A stretch of DNA of 64,000 nucleotides from Hoeflea sp. (GTDB lineage Bacteria; Pseudomonadota; Alphaproteobacteria; Rhizobiales; Rhizobiaceae), in NCBI GenBank assembly GCA_019084245.1, contig JAHRFE010000028.1, positions 1 to 64,000 on the forward strand. The letters are read 5' to 3'. Shown piece by piece: positions 8,847-17,586 of this stretch. The notes beneath the pieces are model-generated. The model ran no database searches and was not told where the DNA came from. It saw nothing but the letters and a program-made list of their open reading frames with translations. Made by a program: the position numbers and the translations under genes. The stretch's first letter is position 1. Each line of letters starts with the position of its first letter.

Positions 8847-9572
8847 TCACCTGCCGCTGCCAAGTGTCCGGATTGCTTCCTTGAAGACGTCTTCTGTCGA
8901 CTTCATCATCGCCGAGGCGTTTTCAAAGGCGCGCGTGACCATGATGAGGGTGCTCATTTCGGCGACCGGATTGACGTTTGATTCCTCAAGGTAGCCCTGC
9001 AGCAGGCCGGCGCTGCCGGCATCGACCATCGGCTCCGGCGGAATGGCCGGCACGATCCCGAGCGCGGACTGGCGCTGATAGCCCTGGCTCAGATCAGCCT
9101 GAAACAGCCCCACGGCGCCGATCCTGTTGCCGTCCTGGGTGAGGCCTCCATCCCGTCCGGCTTTCGGCGGCGTACCCGCCGGATCAAGCTGGATCGGGGC
9201 TTCGCCGGGATCGAGAACCGGATAGCCGTTGATATTGACCAGCTGGCCGGCGTCGGTGATGGTGAAGCGGCCGTCACGGGTCAGCATGTTGCCGGTCGGC
9301 GTTTCGATCATGAACCAGGCCTCGCCGCGAATGGCGAAATCGAGCTGGTTGCCGGTGGCGTTCAGTCCGCCGTTTGACGTATTCAGGAACTCATTGCCCT
9401 GATTGACGAAGGACACATCGGCAACCCCGGTGTCGGCCAGGACTTCATTGAACTTGATCTCGGTGGCCCTGAAGCCGGTCGTGTTGGCATTGGCGACATT
9501 GTCGGCCAGCGTGGTCAGGCGACGCTCAAGCGCGACCTGTGATGAAATGGCGACATAGATCGAGCCCTGCAT
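8847..9572 (-). CDS. flgF: Flagellar proximal rod protein FlgF
   Basis: FlgF is a rod protein of the FlgE/F/G family. The 241-residue product starts MQGSIYVAISSQVALERRLT and continues with the rod motif LADNVANANTTGFRATEIKF. Near the C-terminus is the family motif GYLEESNVNPVAEMSTLIMV. I prefer the ATG at 9572 over the one at 9575 because GGAGG then lies 6 nt upstream. The start shares one base with the upstream stop codon. Confidence 0.95.
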   Translation of the reverse strand: MQGSIYVAISSQVALERRLTTLADNVANANTTGFRATEIKFNEVLADTGVADVSFVNQGNEFLNTSNGGLNATGNQLDFAIRGEAWFMIETPTGNMLTRDGRFTITDAGQLVNINGYPVLDPGEAPIQLDPAGTPPKAGRDGGLTQDGNRIGAVGLFQADLSQGYQRQSALGIVPAIPPEPMVDAGSAGLLQGYLEESNVNPVAEMSTLIMVTRAFENASAMMKSTEDVFKEAIRTLGSGR

Positions 9573-10354
9573 CATTGGCCTCCGATTTTGAGCTTGTTGA
9601 TGGCGAGCATAAGGTCCGGGGAGATGCCGAAGCCGGAGGACGAGCTTAACAGCAAGCTCGAATCGACGGAGCTGAATGACGGATTGTCGAGCTCCCAGAG
9701 AGCCGTGAACCGCTGCATGAACTTGTCGAGCTTCTCAGGATCCTTGAAGTCCTCGATATCAAGCCGCGCGTTGATCATGTCGGCCTGACGGTCAATGTCA
9801 GCGCCGGCAAGTTCGGAGGAAAAGCCCAGCGCGGTCTGCACCACCTGGTAGAGCGCGGTATCAGCCAATATGCTGTAGGCGGATGTGATTTCGGGGGCGG
9901 TTCGCTGGAAATAGAGCGCCAGGCGCACACCCGTGTTGTCATCGCCGGCTTTTTCCTCCAGCGACATGCGATGGTATTTGTCGACCGTGCCCTGCTGCGC
10001 CTTGGTGAAGATGGTCGCGGTTTCGCCGTGGGTCGCAAAATTGTAGGTTTCGGCGAATTCCTTGTATTTGGAATCGGCAAGTTTGTTGGCGAAGGAATCC
10101 TCGTTTTCGACGCCTTCTGTCAGCACCTTGCGCATGAACGCCTTGGCGTAATTCATGTCCTCGAGGCCGTGGGCCTTCATCGCATAGTTGAACACGCGCG
10201 TGTCGGCCATGAATTCATCGATGGATTTGATCTCGGATATTCGCGAAAGATAATATTCGCTTTCCCGGGCGACCTGCGGCTCGCTGGCAATGCGCTCGAT
10301 GGAGCGCGGAAGATCCCGTGTGATCTGATTGTAGCTGGTGTAGGTCGTTGTCAC
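9572..10354 (-). CDS. DUF1217 flagellar-cluster protein
   Basis: The 260-residue protein matches the DUF1217 family, found in alphaproteobacterial flagellar clusters, often next to flgF. It is predicted soluble and mostly helical. Visible conserved segments are EPQVARESEYYLSRISEIKS, FMADTRVFNYAMKAHGLEDM and the C-terminal helix FMQRFTALWELDN followed by a Ser-rich tail. The start is GTG at 10354, supported by AAGGG 8 nt upstream. It is the first gene of the minus-strand operon and faces motA across a 206-nt intergenic region. The molecular role is unknown. Confidence 0.88.
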   Translation of the reverse strand: MTTTYTSYNQITRDLPRSIERIASEPQVARESEYYLSRISEIKSIDEFMADTRVFNYAMKAHGLEDMNYAKAFMRKVLTEGVENEDSFANKLADSKYKEFAETYNFATHGETATIFTKAQQGTVDKYHRMSLEEKAGDDNTGVRLALYFQRTAPEITSAYSILADTALYQVVQTALGFSSELAGADIDRQADMINARLDIEDFKDPEKLDKFMQRFTALWELDNPSFSSVDSSLLLSSSSGFGISPDLMLAINKLKIGGQ

Positions 10355-10560
10355 CGGAATACCCTTTTTGAGCCATCAGGGCGCATCGCGGGATCGCGAC
10401 ATGGCGCAACTGCCCGTATGCCTGTTCCGGATTAGGCCAGTTTGCTTGCGCGAAGCTGTAGGTGGGGGCAGACCATTAATCAGCCGGACAGATTCAGCTT
10501 CACACAAGGCTCAAGCCCTACTCATTAAAACAGCATGTTAATTCTCGCGGTGGTTTCGTC
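10355..10560. promoter_or_regulatory. Divergent promoter region between the two flagellar operons
   Basis: These 206 nt contain no gene and must carry the start signals for both the minus-strand rod/ring operon and the plus-strand motA-flhB operon. TTAA motifs occur at 10476-10479, 10525-10528 and 10538-10541, close to motA. Promoter boxes for either direction could not be assigned with confidence. Confidence 0.5.
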
Positions 10561-11436
10561 ATGAATATGATTATCGGCTTTGTAATTACCCTTGGCTGCG
10601 TCCTTGGTGGCTACATGGCCATGGGCGGGTACCTTGAGGTACTCAACCAGCCCTTCGAGCTCGTAATCATCGGCGGGGCCGGCATCGGCGGTTTCATCAT
10701 GGCCAACCCTGTCAAAACCATCAAGGACACGCTGAAAGCGCTCGGCGAGGCCTTCAAGAACAAGGTTCCCAAGGAACGCGACTATCTCGATACGCTGAGC
10801 ATTCTTTACTCCCTGATGCGGGACCTGCGCACCAAGAGCCGCAACGAGATTGAAAGCCATATCGACAATCCCGAAGAATCCGAGCTTTTTCAATCAGCCC
10901 CGACTGTTCTGAAAAACAAGGAACTCACCTCCTTCATCTGTGACTATGTGCGGCTGATCATTATCGGCAACGCCCGGCCACATGAAATCGAGGCTCTGAT
11001 GGATGAGGAAATCGAGACAATCTCAACCGACAGTCTGAAGGCCTACAATGCCATGAGCACCATGAGCGATGCTTTTCCCGCCCTCGGGATCATTGCTGCC
11101 GTTCTCGGCGTCATCAAGGCCATGGGGGCGATCAATGAATCCCCTGCCATTCTTGGCGGACTGATCGGTGCGGCGCTGGTGGGCACGATGCTCGGGATCT
11201 TCCTATCCTACTGCCTCGTTTCTCCGATCGCCACCAATATCAAAATCGTCCGAACCAAGCAGAACCGGCTTTTCATCATCGTCAAGCAGACCTTGCTTGC
11301 CTACATGAACGGCTCTGTTCCCCAGGTTGCGCTCGAGCACGGACGCAAGACGATTTCGTCCTATGAACGCCCCTCCATTGACGCAGTCGAACAGGAAATG
11401 ATGAACCCTGGCGGCGGCGAAGCCAAGGCGGCCTGA
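10561..11436 (+). CDS. motA: Flagellar stator proton-channel subunit MotA
   Basis: MotA is the membrane stator subunit that couples proton flow to rotor torque. The 291-residue product has four hydrophobic segments (about 1-25, 32-50, 170-192, 200-225), the large cytoplasmic loop between the second and third, and conserved [19 protein letters not shown] and [25 protein letters not shown] lies upstream of the ATG. It heads the operon motA-fliM-fliN-fliG-flhB. motB is outside the window, as in Sinorhizobium where motB and motC are separate. Confidence 0.96.
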   Translation: MNMIIGFVITLGCVLGGYMAMGGYLEVLNQPFELVIIGGAGIGGFIMANPVKTIKDTLKALGEAFKNKVPKERDYLDTLSILYSLMRDLRTKSRNEIESHIDNPEESELFQSAPTVLKNKELTSFICDYVRLIIIGNARPHEIEALMDEEIETISTDSLKAYNAMSTMSDAFPALGIIAAVLGVIKAMGAINESPAILGGLIGAALVGTMLGIFLSYCLVSPIATNIKIVRTKQNRLFIIVKQTLLAYMNGSVPQVALEHGRKTISSYERPSIDAVEQEMMNPGGGEAKAA

Positions 11437-11440
11437 CCCG

Positions 11441-12382
11441 ATGACAGCAGCCGCCTTGACCTCACCTGCGGAATTCAATCCGGACCTGCTTGATCGCATG
11501 ACTGGCGTCAAAGGCAGCGTTGCCGATATCGACGCCAAGTGCCACACCCTGCTGCTCGCCATCGCACCGGTCTTCGCGGCGGCGTTCGAAAAGGCGACCG
11601 GAGTCGAGATCGATGCCCGGCCGGTAGAAGTCCGGCAAGGCCGGCGGCGCGAACTGCTTTCGGAGCTTAAGCGGGATATGGCCTATTGCGAAGCCTCCAT
11701 CGCGGGCTGGTCGGAGGAAATCGCGGGGCTGTGCGGGACCAAGCTTGTCATCGGCCTGGTTGAATGCCTGCTTGGCGGCTCCGACCCCAATCGGCTCACT
11801 GTCGCAGCCCGGCCGCTGTCAGCGATCGAACTCGACATGTCGCTGGTGGTTTTCGAGCAACTCAATGACAGCTTGCGCGGACTTGTGTCCGCAGATCCAA
11901 AAGCCAAGGCGAGCGTCGCCAAACCGCAACTGGAGTTGCCGGACGAAGCCGATGACCCGATCCCGGATTTTCACGCCGCGGCCCTGACGCTTGATGTCGG
12001 GTTCGGCGCCGTTGTTGCGCCCTTGACCCTGATACTGCCCCAGGCAATTCTTCTCAAGTCACGGGTCTCGGCGCCCGCGCTGGGAAAAAAGGCCAACCCA
12101 AACGCCGAAGACTGGACCGAACGGCTGAGCGACCGGGTATCGCAGTCGCAAATAAGTCTGCAGGCTGCAGTGGCGCTGGCGCCGCTGCCGCTTGGTGAAA
12201 TCAGCCGTTTGCAGCCGGGCGACCTGATTGCCTTCGCCGACAATGGCGACATAGAAGTGACCTTGAGCGCCAATGGCAAGCCGCTTTATACCTGCGCGCT
12301 CGGCCGTGCCGGAACGCGGTACATGGTCAAGGTCGAACGACAGGCGGGCCCGGACGAAAACTGGAAAACAGACTTCGCATAA
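11441..12382 (+). CDS. fliM: Flagellar motor switch protein FliM (divergent rhizobial type)
   Basis: FliM forms the middle layer of the C-ring, contacts FliG and normally binds phospho-CheY. The product is 313 residues. It has the CheC-like middle domain (about 35-200) with ELKRDMAYCEASIAGWSEEI and the C-terminal SpoA domain (about 230-305) with ALAPLPLGEISRLQPGDLIA. The usual N-terminal CheY-binding peptide (LSQxEIDALL) is not recognisable: the first 30 residues read FNPDLLDRMTGVKGSVADID. It starts 4 nt after the motA stop. Position and the SpoA domain make the assignment firm. Confidence 0.92.
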   Translation: MTAAALTSPAEFNPDLLDRMTGVKGSVADIDAKCHTLLLAIAPVFAAAFEKATGVEIDARPVEVRQGRRRELLSELKRDMAYCEASIAGWSEEIAGLCGTKLVIGLVECLLGGSDPNRLTVAARPLSAIELDMSLVVFEQLNDSLRGLVSADPKAKASVAKPQLELPDEADDPIPDFHAAALTLDVGFGAVVAPLTLILPQAILLKSRVSAPALGKKANPNAEDWTERLSDRVSQSQISLQAAVALAPLPLGEISRLQPGDLIAFADNGDIEVTLSANGKPLYTCALGRAGTRYMVKVERQAGPDENWKTDFA

Positions 12383-12442
12383 GAATGGACCTGGAAGCTG
12401 CGAGGCAGGCTCCGGGCAAGCTTGAAACGGGATAAGGGTTAC

Positions 12443-13084
12443 ATGGCGGGCGATAACGCACTTGATGGTGAAACGGACGCGATGGCGCAAGATGACGGCG
12501 CGATCGACGGGGCCATTGATGAGCTTCGCGGAGTTTTGAAGAAGAATGCCGGCCAGGAGCCGGACCTCAGTAATGAAAGCGTGGATGGCATGGGTGGCGC
12601 AGCGGCCTTCGGTACTGATTTTGGCGCAGACTTCGCTGACGGCGATGCTGCGGCTGACGACAATGATCCGTTCAACATCGGCGATCCGGCGGATATGTCG
12701 ATGCCGGGCCTGGGCGATACGGCCTTTGGCGGCGATTTCGGCGGTGACGCGGCAATGGGTCAGGACTTCGGCGCCGCTGCAAACGCTCCACCGGAGGTGA
12801 AAACCGGCGCAAGCGGTGCGGCAAGCCACATGGATCTGGTCCTCGGCATTCCCATTGATGTGCAGATCATCCTCGGTTCGAGCCGCATGGCGGTTTCCTC
12901 GCTGATGAACCTGTCGGAGGGCGCCACAATTGCGCTGGACCGGAAGATCGGTGAACCTGTCGAGATCATGGTCAACGGCAAGCTGATCGGGCGCGGTGAA
13001 ATCACGGTTCTGGACTCCGACGAGACCCGGTTTGCCGTTCGCATCATCGAAGTCATTGGCGAAGAACGGAAGAAGTCCAGCTGA
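12443..13084 (+). CDS. fliN: Flagellar motor switch protein FliN with long acidic N-terminal extension
   Basis: FliN forms the bottom of the C-ring. The 213-residue product is longer than enterobacterial FliN (137). Residues 1-130 are an Asp/Gly/Ala-rich, probably disordered region with repeated DFG-type segments ([16 protein letters not shown] and similar). The C-terminal SpoA domain (about 130-210) has [20 protein letters not shown] and [21 protein letters not shown] chose the ATG at 12443, preceded by ATAAGGG. An earlier in-frame start at 12422 has no ribosome-binding site. It lies between fliM and fliG. Confidence 0.94.
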   Translation: MAGDNALDGETDAMAQDDGAIDGAIDELRGVLKKNAGQEPDLSNESVDGMGGAAAFGTDFGADFADGDAAADDNDPFNIGDPADMSMPGLGDTAFGGDFGGDAAMGQDFGAAANAPPEVKTGASGAASHMDLVLGIPIDVQIILGSSRMAVSSLMNLSEGATIALDRKIGEPVEIMVNGKLIGRGEITVLDSDETRFAVRIIEVIGEERKKSS

Positions 13085-13085
13085 C

Positions 13086-14147
13086 ATGACACTATACAGC
13101 GAGTTCGACCCTGGAAACGCAGAAGCCGGCAGCAGCCTCACGCCTTCCGAAAAGGCCGCAGCCGTGCTGCTGGCGATGGGGAAGCCGGTGGCCGGCAAAC
13201 TGCTGAAGTTCTTCGAATACGAGGAATTGCAGGAGATCATCAAGAAGGCGCAGAACCTGCGCACGATCAAGCCGCAAGAACTCATCGAACTGGTCAACGA
13301 GTTCGAGGATCTGTTCAGCGAAGGCACCGGCCTTATGGACAACGCCAAGGCGATGGAAGGCATTCTCGAGGAGGGGCTGACACCGGACGAGGTGGATGGT
13401 CTTCTCGGACGCCGCACGCAGTTTGAAAGCTACGAAACTTCGGTCTGGGACCGGCTGCAGGATTCAGATCCCGACCGTGTTGGCCGTTTCCTGCAAAACG
13501 AACACCCGCAAACAGCGGCTTATATCGTCTCGATGCTGCCTACAGGGTTTGCCGGAAAAACACTCATGCGATTGCCCGAGCAGATCCGGGTCGACATCAT
13601 CCGGCGCGCAGTGGAGCTCAAGAGCGTCAATCCTCGCGCGGCGGAAATCATCGAGGCGCGGGTTAGGGAACTTGTTGCCGAGATGGAGGCCGAGAAGGCC
13701 AATACCGGATCGGTCAAGGTCGCCGAAATCATGAACGAACTGTCCAAGCCGGATGTCGAGTCCCTGCTGGGCGCACTTGAGACCGTTTCCAAATCTGCTG
13801 TGGCGAAGGTCCGTCCGCGCATCTTCCTGTTTGATGACATCATCCTGATGCCGCAACGCAGCCGCGTGACCCTTCTCAACGACATCTCGGGCGACATCAT
13901 CACCACAGCCTTGCGCGGTGCGGACAATACGCTGCGCGAATCCCTGCTGTCTGCGATCGGCGCCCGCCAGCGGCGGATGATCGAATCTGATCTGGCTGCC
14001 GGCGACGGCAACGTCAGCGTTCGTGAAATCGCCATCGCCCGGCGCACCATCGCCCAGGAGGCGATACGGCTCGCAGGACTCGACCAGTTGACGCTGCGCG
14101 ACGAAAACGCCCCGGCGCCGGCTGCAGCCGAAGCCAAAGCGGCGTGA
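13086..14147 (+). CDS. fliG: Flagellar motor switch protein FliG
   Basis: FliG is the rotor protein that interacts with MotA and determines torque direction. The 353-residue product shows the N-terminal domain (LTPSEKAAAVLLAMGKPVAG), the middle EHPQTAAYIVSMLPTGFAGK (the EHPQT signature), and the C-terminal charged helix region (LFDDIILMPQRSRVTLLNDI). The start at 13086 lies 1 nt after the fliN stop. An alternative start inside fliN would give a longer, unrelated N-terminus. It ends 12 nt before flhB. Confidence 0.96.
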   Translation: MTLYSEFDPGNAEAGSSLTPSEKAAAVLLAMGKPVAGKLLKFFEYEELQEIIKKAQNLRTIKPQELIELVNEFEDLFSEGTGLMDNAKAMEGILEEGLTPDEVDGLLGRRTQFESYETSVWDRLQDSDPDRVGRFLQNEHPQTAAYIVSMLPTGFAGKTLMRLPEQIRVDIIRRAVELKSVNPRAAEIIEARVRELVAEMEAEKANTGSVKVAEIMNELSKPDVESLLGALETVSKSAVAKVRPRIFLFDDIILMPQRSRVTLLNDISGDIITTALRGADNTLRESLLSAIGARQRRMIESDLAAGDGNVSVREIAIARRTIAQEAIRLAGLDQLTLRDENAPAPAAAEAKAA

Positions 14148-14159
14148 GCCTGAGCTGAC

Positions 14160-15245
14160 ATGGCTGAAGGCGAAGACAAAGACAGCAAAACAGAAGAGCC
14201 AACAGAGAAAAAGATCCGGGACGCCGTTGACAAGGGCAATGTCCCTTTCAGCCGGGAAGTCCCGGTCTTCGCTTCAATCCTGGGAATGCTGATTTTCCTG
14301 GTCTTTTTCCTTCCCCTCAGTGCCGGAAGGTTTGTGGAATCCCTGCGGGACCTGTTTGAACAGGCGGACGGGTGGCGGCTCACTACGGGCGGCGACGCCG
14401 TGGCGCTGTTCCAACTGCTGTTTTTCGAGGCCGGTGCAGTCCTGCTGCCAGCCTTTGCGCTGTTGATGGGCTTTGGTATCGCTGCGTCGGTATTGCAGAA
14501 CATGCCGAGCCCGGTCCTCGACCGGATCCAGCCCAAACTTGAACGGATCTCGATAGCCAAGGGATTTGGCCGGATCTACGGCGTCAAGGGCATGGTTGAG
14601 TTCGCCAAATCGATGTCCAAGATCGTGATCGTGTCGATGATCGTTGCATTTGTGATGCAGGGGGAGTTCTTCCGCACGCTTGATTTCATGTTCATGGACC
14701 CCACTTTGATTGCGCCCGACATGGCACGCCTTGCGTCCAAGGTGATCATTGTGGTGCTGCTGTGCACGGCGACGCTGGCAATTCTTGACTTGCTCTGGAC
14801 CCGTTACAGCTGGCACGCCGACCTGCGGATGAGCAAGCAGGATCTCAAGGACGAGCTGAAACAGTCGGATGGCGACCCGATTCTCAAGGCGCGTCAGCGG
14901 TCGCTCGCCCGTGACCGCGCCCGCCGCCGGATGATCGCCGAGGTGCCGCGCGCCACTCTGGTGATTGCCAACCCGACGCATTACGCGGTTGCCCTTCGCT
15001 ATGTCCGCGAGGAAGGCGGCGCTCCGGTCGTCGTTGCAAAAGGACAGGACCTGATCGCATTGAAAATTCGCGAAGTCGCCGAGGCCCACGGGATCCCGGT
15101 ATTCGAAGACCCGCCGCTCGCACGCTCCATGTTTGCGCAAGTCTCGGTGGATAACTTCATTCCCGCGGTGTTCTACAAGGCAGTGGCCGAACTGGTGCAT
15201 CGGATCTACGCCGTCAAGTCGAAATCCAAGGGCTCGCTTTCATGA
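14160..15245 (+). CDS. flhB: Flagellar type III export switch protein FlhB
   Basis: FlhB switches export from rod/hook to filament substrates. The 361-residue product begins [20 protein letters not shown], the FlhB N-terminal signature, has four membrane helices (about 32-55, 85-110, 145-165, 185-210), and a cytoplasmic domain with the autocleavage motif NPTH at residues 271-274. All hallmarks are intact. It follows fliG by 12 nt and overlaps the next gene by 4 nt. Confidence 0.97.
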   Translation: MAEGEDKDSKTEEPTEKKIRDAVDKGNVPFSREVPVFASILGMLIFLVFFLPLSAGRFVESLRDLFEQADGWRLTTGGDAVALFQLLFFEAGAVLLPAFALLMGFGIAASVLQNMPSPVLDRIQPKLERISIAKGFGRIYGVKGMVEFAKSMSKIVIVSMIVAFVMQGEFFRTLDFMFMDPTLIAPDMARLASKVIIVVLLCTATLAILDLLWTRYSWHADLRMSKQDLKDELKQSDGDPILKARQRSLARDRARRRMIAEVPRATLVIANPTHYAVALRYVREEGGAPVVVAKGQDLIALKIREVAEAHGIPVFEDPPLARSMFAQVSVDNFIPAVFYKAVAELVHRIYAVKSKSKGSLS

Positions 15246-15694
15246 AACAGTCTTCTTACTCGGCCGAATGGGAAAAAATCGTCGCGGACGCGATTCGCAC
15301 GGTCGCGACAGAATTGCGACTGATTGACGTTGCGGACCTGGTTGCCATGGTGCGCTTTGAGCGTCATGGCGATCTGGCGGATCTGGTTGCCTCAGCTGCG
15401 GAGATGTTCTTCCTGCCCGGAACGATCAAGCTCGGCATCGGCGGGGATTACAGTCTGGACTGGGGCGGTCCCCCGCAGGTGGTGCTTGATCTGGAAATCC
15501 GACCGCGAGGGGTGACGATCTACGCGCGCCTGACGCTTGAGCAGGACCATGGTGGCATCGAAATCAACCACATCGCCTTTGACGAACCGCACGACAATCC
15601 GCACGACAATACGGTCCTGCTGGCAACCAGCCTGCGCAATGCTGCCTTCCGGCCATTCGCGCCGGCAACTCAAGTGGCGCGCCCCGCAGCCTGA
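15242..15694 (+). CDS. Conserved small protein of rhizobial flagellar operons, unknown function
   Basis: This 150-residue product overlaps flhB by 4 nt, so it belongs to the motA-flhB operon. Rhizobial clusters have an unnamed gene at this place between flhB and visR. It is predicted cytosolic with an N-terminal helical part ([20 protein letters not shown]) and a beta-rich centre ([20 protein letters not shown]). A curious near-tandem repeat [10 protein letters not shown] lies near residues 114-123. No domain was recognised. Coupling to flhB suggests a motility role. Confidence 0.8.
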   Translation: MKQSSYSAEWEKIVADAIRTVATELRLIDVADLVAMVRFERHGDLADLVASAAEMFFLPGTIKLGIGGDYSLDWGGPPQVVLDLEIRPRGVTIYARLTLEQDHGGIEINHIAFDEPHDNPHDNTVLLATSLRNAAFRPFAPATQVARPAA

Positions 15695-15730
15695 GAAGTT
15701 CCCGGCTTCAGCACCATCGTTCAGGCAACG

Positions 15731-15750
15731 GCGCCAAGCCCGCTTGGCGC
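15731..15750. terminator. Hairpin between convergent operons
   Basis: A perfect 8-bp stem (GCGCCAAG / CTTGGCGC) with a 4-nt loop lies between the convergent ends of the flhB operon (plus) and visR (minus). There is no T-tract on either side, so a bidirectional terminator is likely from position but not proven. Confidence 0.5.
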
Positions 15751-15769
15751 TATGAACCACCGCTCTCGA

Positions 15770-16510
15770 TCAGGCGATAATGCCAAGACGGATTGCCTTG
15801 GCAATTGCCTGAATCCGGTTGACGGCATTCAGTTTCGTGGTCGCGGATCCCAGATAGGCATTGACCGTGTGAACCGAAAGCGTCAGCCGCTCGCCGATCG
15901 CCTCACTTTTCATGCCATTGCCGACGAGTTGCAGACACTCAATTTCCCGCTCGTTCAGCTTATCGGACTGGGAGGCCCCTCCGAAACTCAGTCTCAGCTT
16001 CTCGCGGAGGACCGTGAGAGATTTGCGGTGCAGATCAATCAGCAGATCATTGGTGATCGCCGCACGTACGGAGAAGAAAATCACATAGCCATTGCCCATG
16101 GCGCCGAGCTGAGCGGGAAATGACAGATCAATCCCCGGATTTCGGCTGGAAGGAACTATCAGCCCAGGTGACGGTTCCTGTGCCTGGCCGTTGTGCGGGG
16201 TAAAGATCACCGGCCGTGGCGACAGGGAGAGGTGCGACAGCAGGAAAGCCGATTGCTCCTCCAGCAGTTGACCCACGAACGTTTCGCTTCCAGGACTTTT
16301 CATCCGGCACTCAAGCCGGCCTGGTGTCAGCAAAGTCTGCGCCTGGGCGATCAGCACGGCAAAAGCATCAGCGTTGCAAAGTCGCTGCATGATGACAAGT
16401 TTGGGAAACAGATCCGCGCTGGAGCCCGCCCGTCCGCCGCTGCTATCTTGAGAAAGATGCCGGGTCCGCTCATGGGTGGACTGGATGCCTTGGGGGGTTC
16501 CGTATGCCAT
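15770..16510 (-). CDS. visR: LuxR-type motility master regulator VisR
   Basis: VisR partners VisN to activate the flagellar and chemotaxis regulon (through Rem) in Sinorhizobium and Agrobacterium. The 246-residue product has an N-terminal autoinducer-binding-like domain and a C-terminal LuxR helix-turn-helix at about 180-240 (LNEREIECLQLVGNGMKSEA, then IGERLTLSVHTVNAYLGSAT). The start at 16510 has GGAG 8 nt upstream. An earlier start at 16558 would overlap visN. It begins 16 nt after the visN stop. Gene order and the paired LuxR architecture support the name. Confidence 0.9.
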   Translation of the reverse strand: MAYGTPQGIQSTHERTRHLSQDSSGGRAGSSADLFPKLVIMQRLCNADAFAVLIAQAQTLLTPGRLECRMKSPGSETFVGQLLEEQSAFLLSHLSLSPRPVIFTPHNGQAQEPSPGLIVPSSRNPGIDLSFPAQLGAMGNGYVIFFSVRAAITNDLLIDLHRKSLTVLREKLRLSFGGASQSDKLNEREIECLQLVGNGMKSEAIGERLTLSVHTVNAYLGSATTKLNAVNRIQAIAKAIRLGIIA

Positions 16511-16526
16511 CAAGAAGACTCCATGA

Positions 16527-17255
16527 TTAAATAATCCGCTGGCGAACAGCAAATGCAACAGCTTCTGATCGTGTTTTTGCTCCAGTTTTGTTCATTATAC
16601 TGGTAATGTAGTTGTTCACGGTGTTGCGTGATATTCCGATGATGAGCGCTATCTCATCGCTGGTCTTGCCCTCGCCGATCCAGGAAAGGCACTCCACTTC
16701 ACGATCTGTCAGGTCAGACAGCGTGTCATTGGTGGAGACCACCTCCGGAAAGCGCGACGTGTAATAAGCGGAAGCCACAGCGACATCGCGCAGACGGTCA
16801 TGGGACAGGAAAGCATCCTTGCTGAAAAGCAGTGCAAGAACCATCCGGGCGTGACCCGCATTGTAGGGGATAAGACACACCCGCTGCGAGAACTCATCCG
16901 GTAGGCCGACCGAACGGTCAATATCCTGAAACGTCGGTTCGAAAGCCTGAAGGCAACGGCGGATTTCGCTGGTTCGCGCCTGCGCATCGACAAGCGCCGC
17001 GCCGAATGTACGGACCAGATCGAACGGCCAGTTCGAGGTCACGATGAAATCCTGGTGCCGGTCCAGGAAAAGATCGGTGCGGGCCAACAAATAGCAACGC
17101 GCACCGGCATAAGCGCTGATAAGATCCATGCCGCCGGTTAGATGACCGCAGATCTCTTTGGATTCCAGCTCCTGGACAAACGCCCCGCGCGCAATCATCT
17201 GGTCCCCTTTCGACGTCATCAGGCGCAAACGCTGCTGCGCCCCTGCAAGGGACAA
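16527..17255 (-). CDS. visN: LuxR-type motility master regulator VisN
   Basis: VisN forms a heterodimer with VisR as the top regulator of motility genes. The 242-residue product has an N-terminal sensory domain and a C-terminal HTH (about 175-238) with LTDREVECLSWIGEGKTSDE, then IALIIGISRNTVNNYITSIM. The best start is TTG at 17255, with GGAGG 5 nt upstream. An ATG 12 codons later (17219) is the alternative. It is followed directly by visR. The 331-nt upstream region contains an 8-bp inverted repeat and the fliF terminator. Confidence 0.9.
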   Translation of the reverse strand: MSLAGAQQRLRLMTSKGDQMIARGAFVQELESKEICGHLTGGMDLISAYAGARCYLLARTDLFLDRHQDFIVTSNWPFDLVRTFGAALVDAQARTSEIRRCLQAFEPTFQDIDRSVGLPDEFSQRVCLIPYNAGHARMVLALLFSKDAFLSHDRLRDVAVASAYYTSRFPEVVSTNDTLSDLTDREVECLSWIGEGKTSDEIALIIGISRNTVNNYITSIMNKTGAKTRSEAVAFAVRQRII

Positions 17256-17340
17256 CGCTTCCTCCAGGATACTCCAGTCCGACTATCAAGCCGATGCTGA
17301 CCTCACCCCGGAACCACGTCGCCGCCTTGGTCTACCCCGT

Positions 17341-17368
17341 GTGACGAATCAGCGAATCAGTTCGTCAC
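17341..17368. promoter_or_regulatory. Inverted repeat upstream of visNR, operator candidate
   Basis: GTGACGAA (17341-17348) and TTCGTCAC (17361-17368) form a perfect 8-bp inverted repeat with a 12-nt spacer, about 90-110 nt upstream of the visN start. A third GTGAC occurs at 17379. The arrangement fits a dimeric regulator site. The protein is unknown. The rest of the 331-nt visN-fliF interval holds no gene. Confidence 0.4.
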
Positions 17369-17457
17369 AGAAAGCAGTGTGACCCAGACGACCCCAAAAA
17401 CATATAACCATTATCTGGGACTTTACGGGACCGCTAAAAGCTGAACCGATTCGAATC

Positions 17458-17490
17458 AAAAGGGCGATTGACCGCATCGGTCAATCGCCC
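17458..17490 (-). terminator. Intrinsic terminator of the che-fliF operon
   Basis: A perfect 12-bp stem (GGGCGATTGACC at 17462-17473, GGTCAATCGCCC at 17479-17490) with a 5-nt loop is followed on the minus strand by TTTT. It lies about 100 nt downstream of the fliF stop and closes the chemotaxis operon before visN. Confidence 0.85.
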
Positions 17491-17586
17491 CTTGATGGTC
17501 TTGCAGGCCCCGCCGGGCGCTGCGCCGGCCCGACGAGCCTGGTGGAGACCGCCGCCGTATCAAGCAGCCGTGTCCTGCTTCGCCAA

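Noticed and set aside
7298-8884. A 528-codon frame antisense to fliI
   Set aside because: FliI on the minus strand has intact Walker motifs. The antisense frame has no recognisable features.
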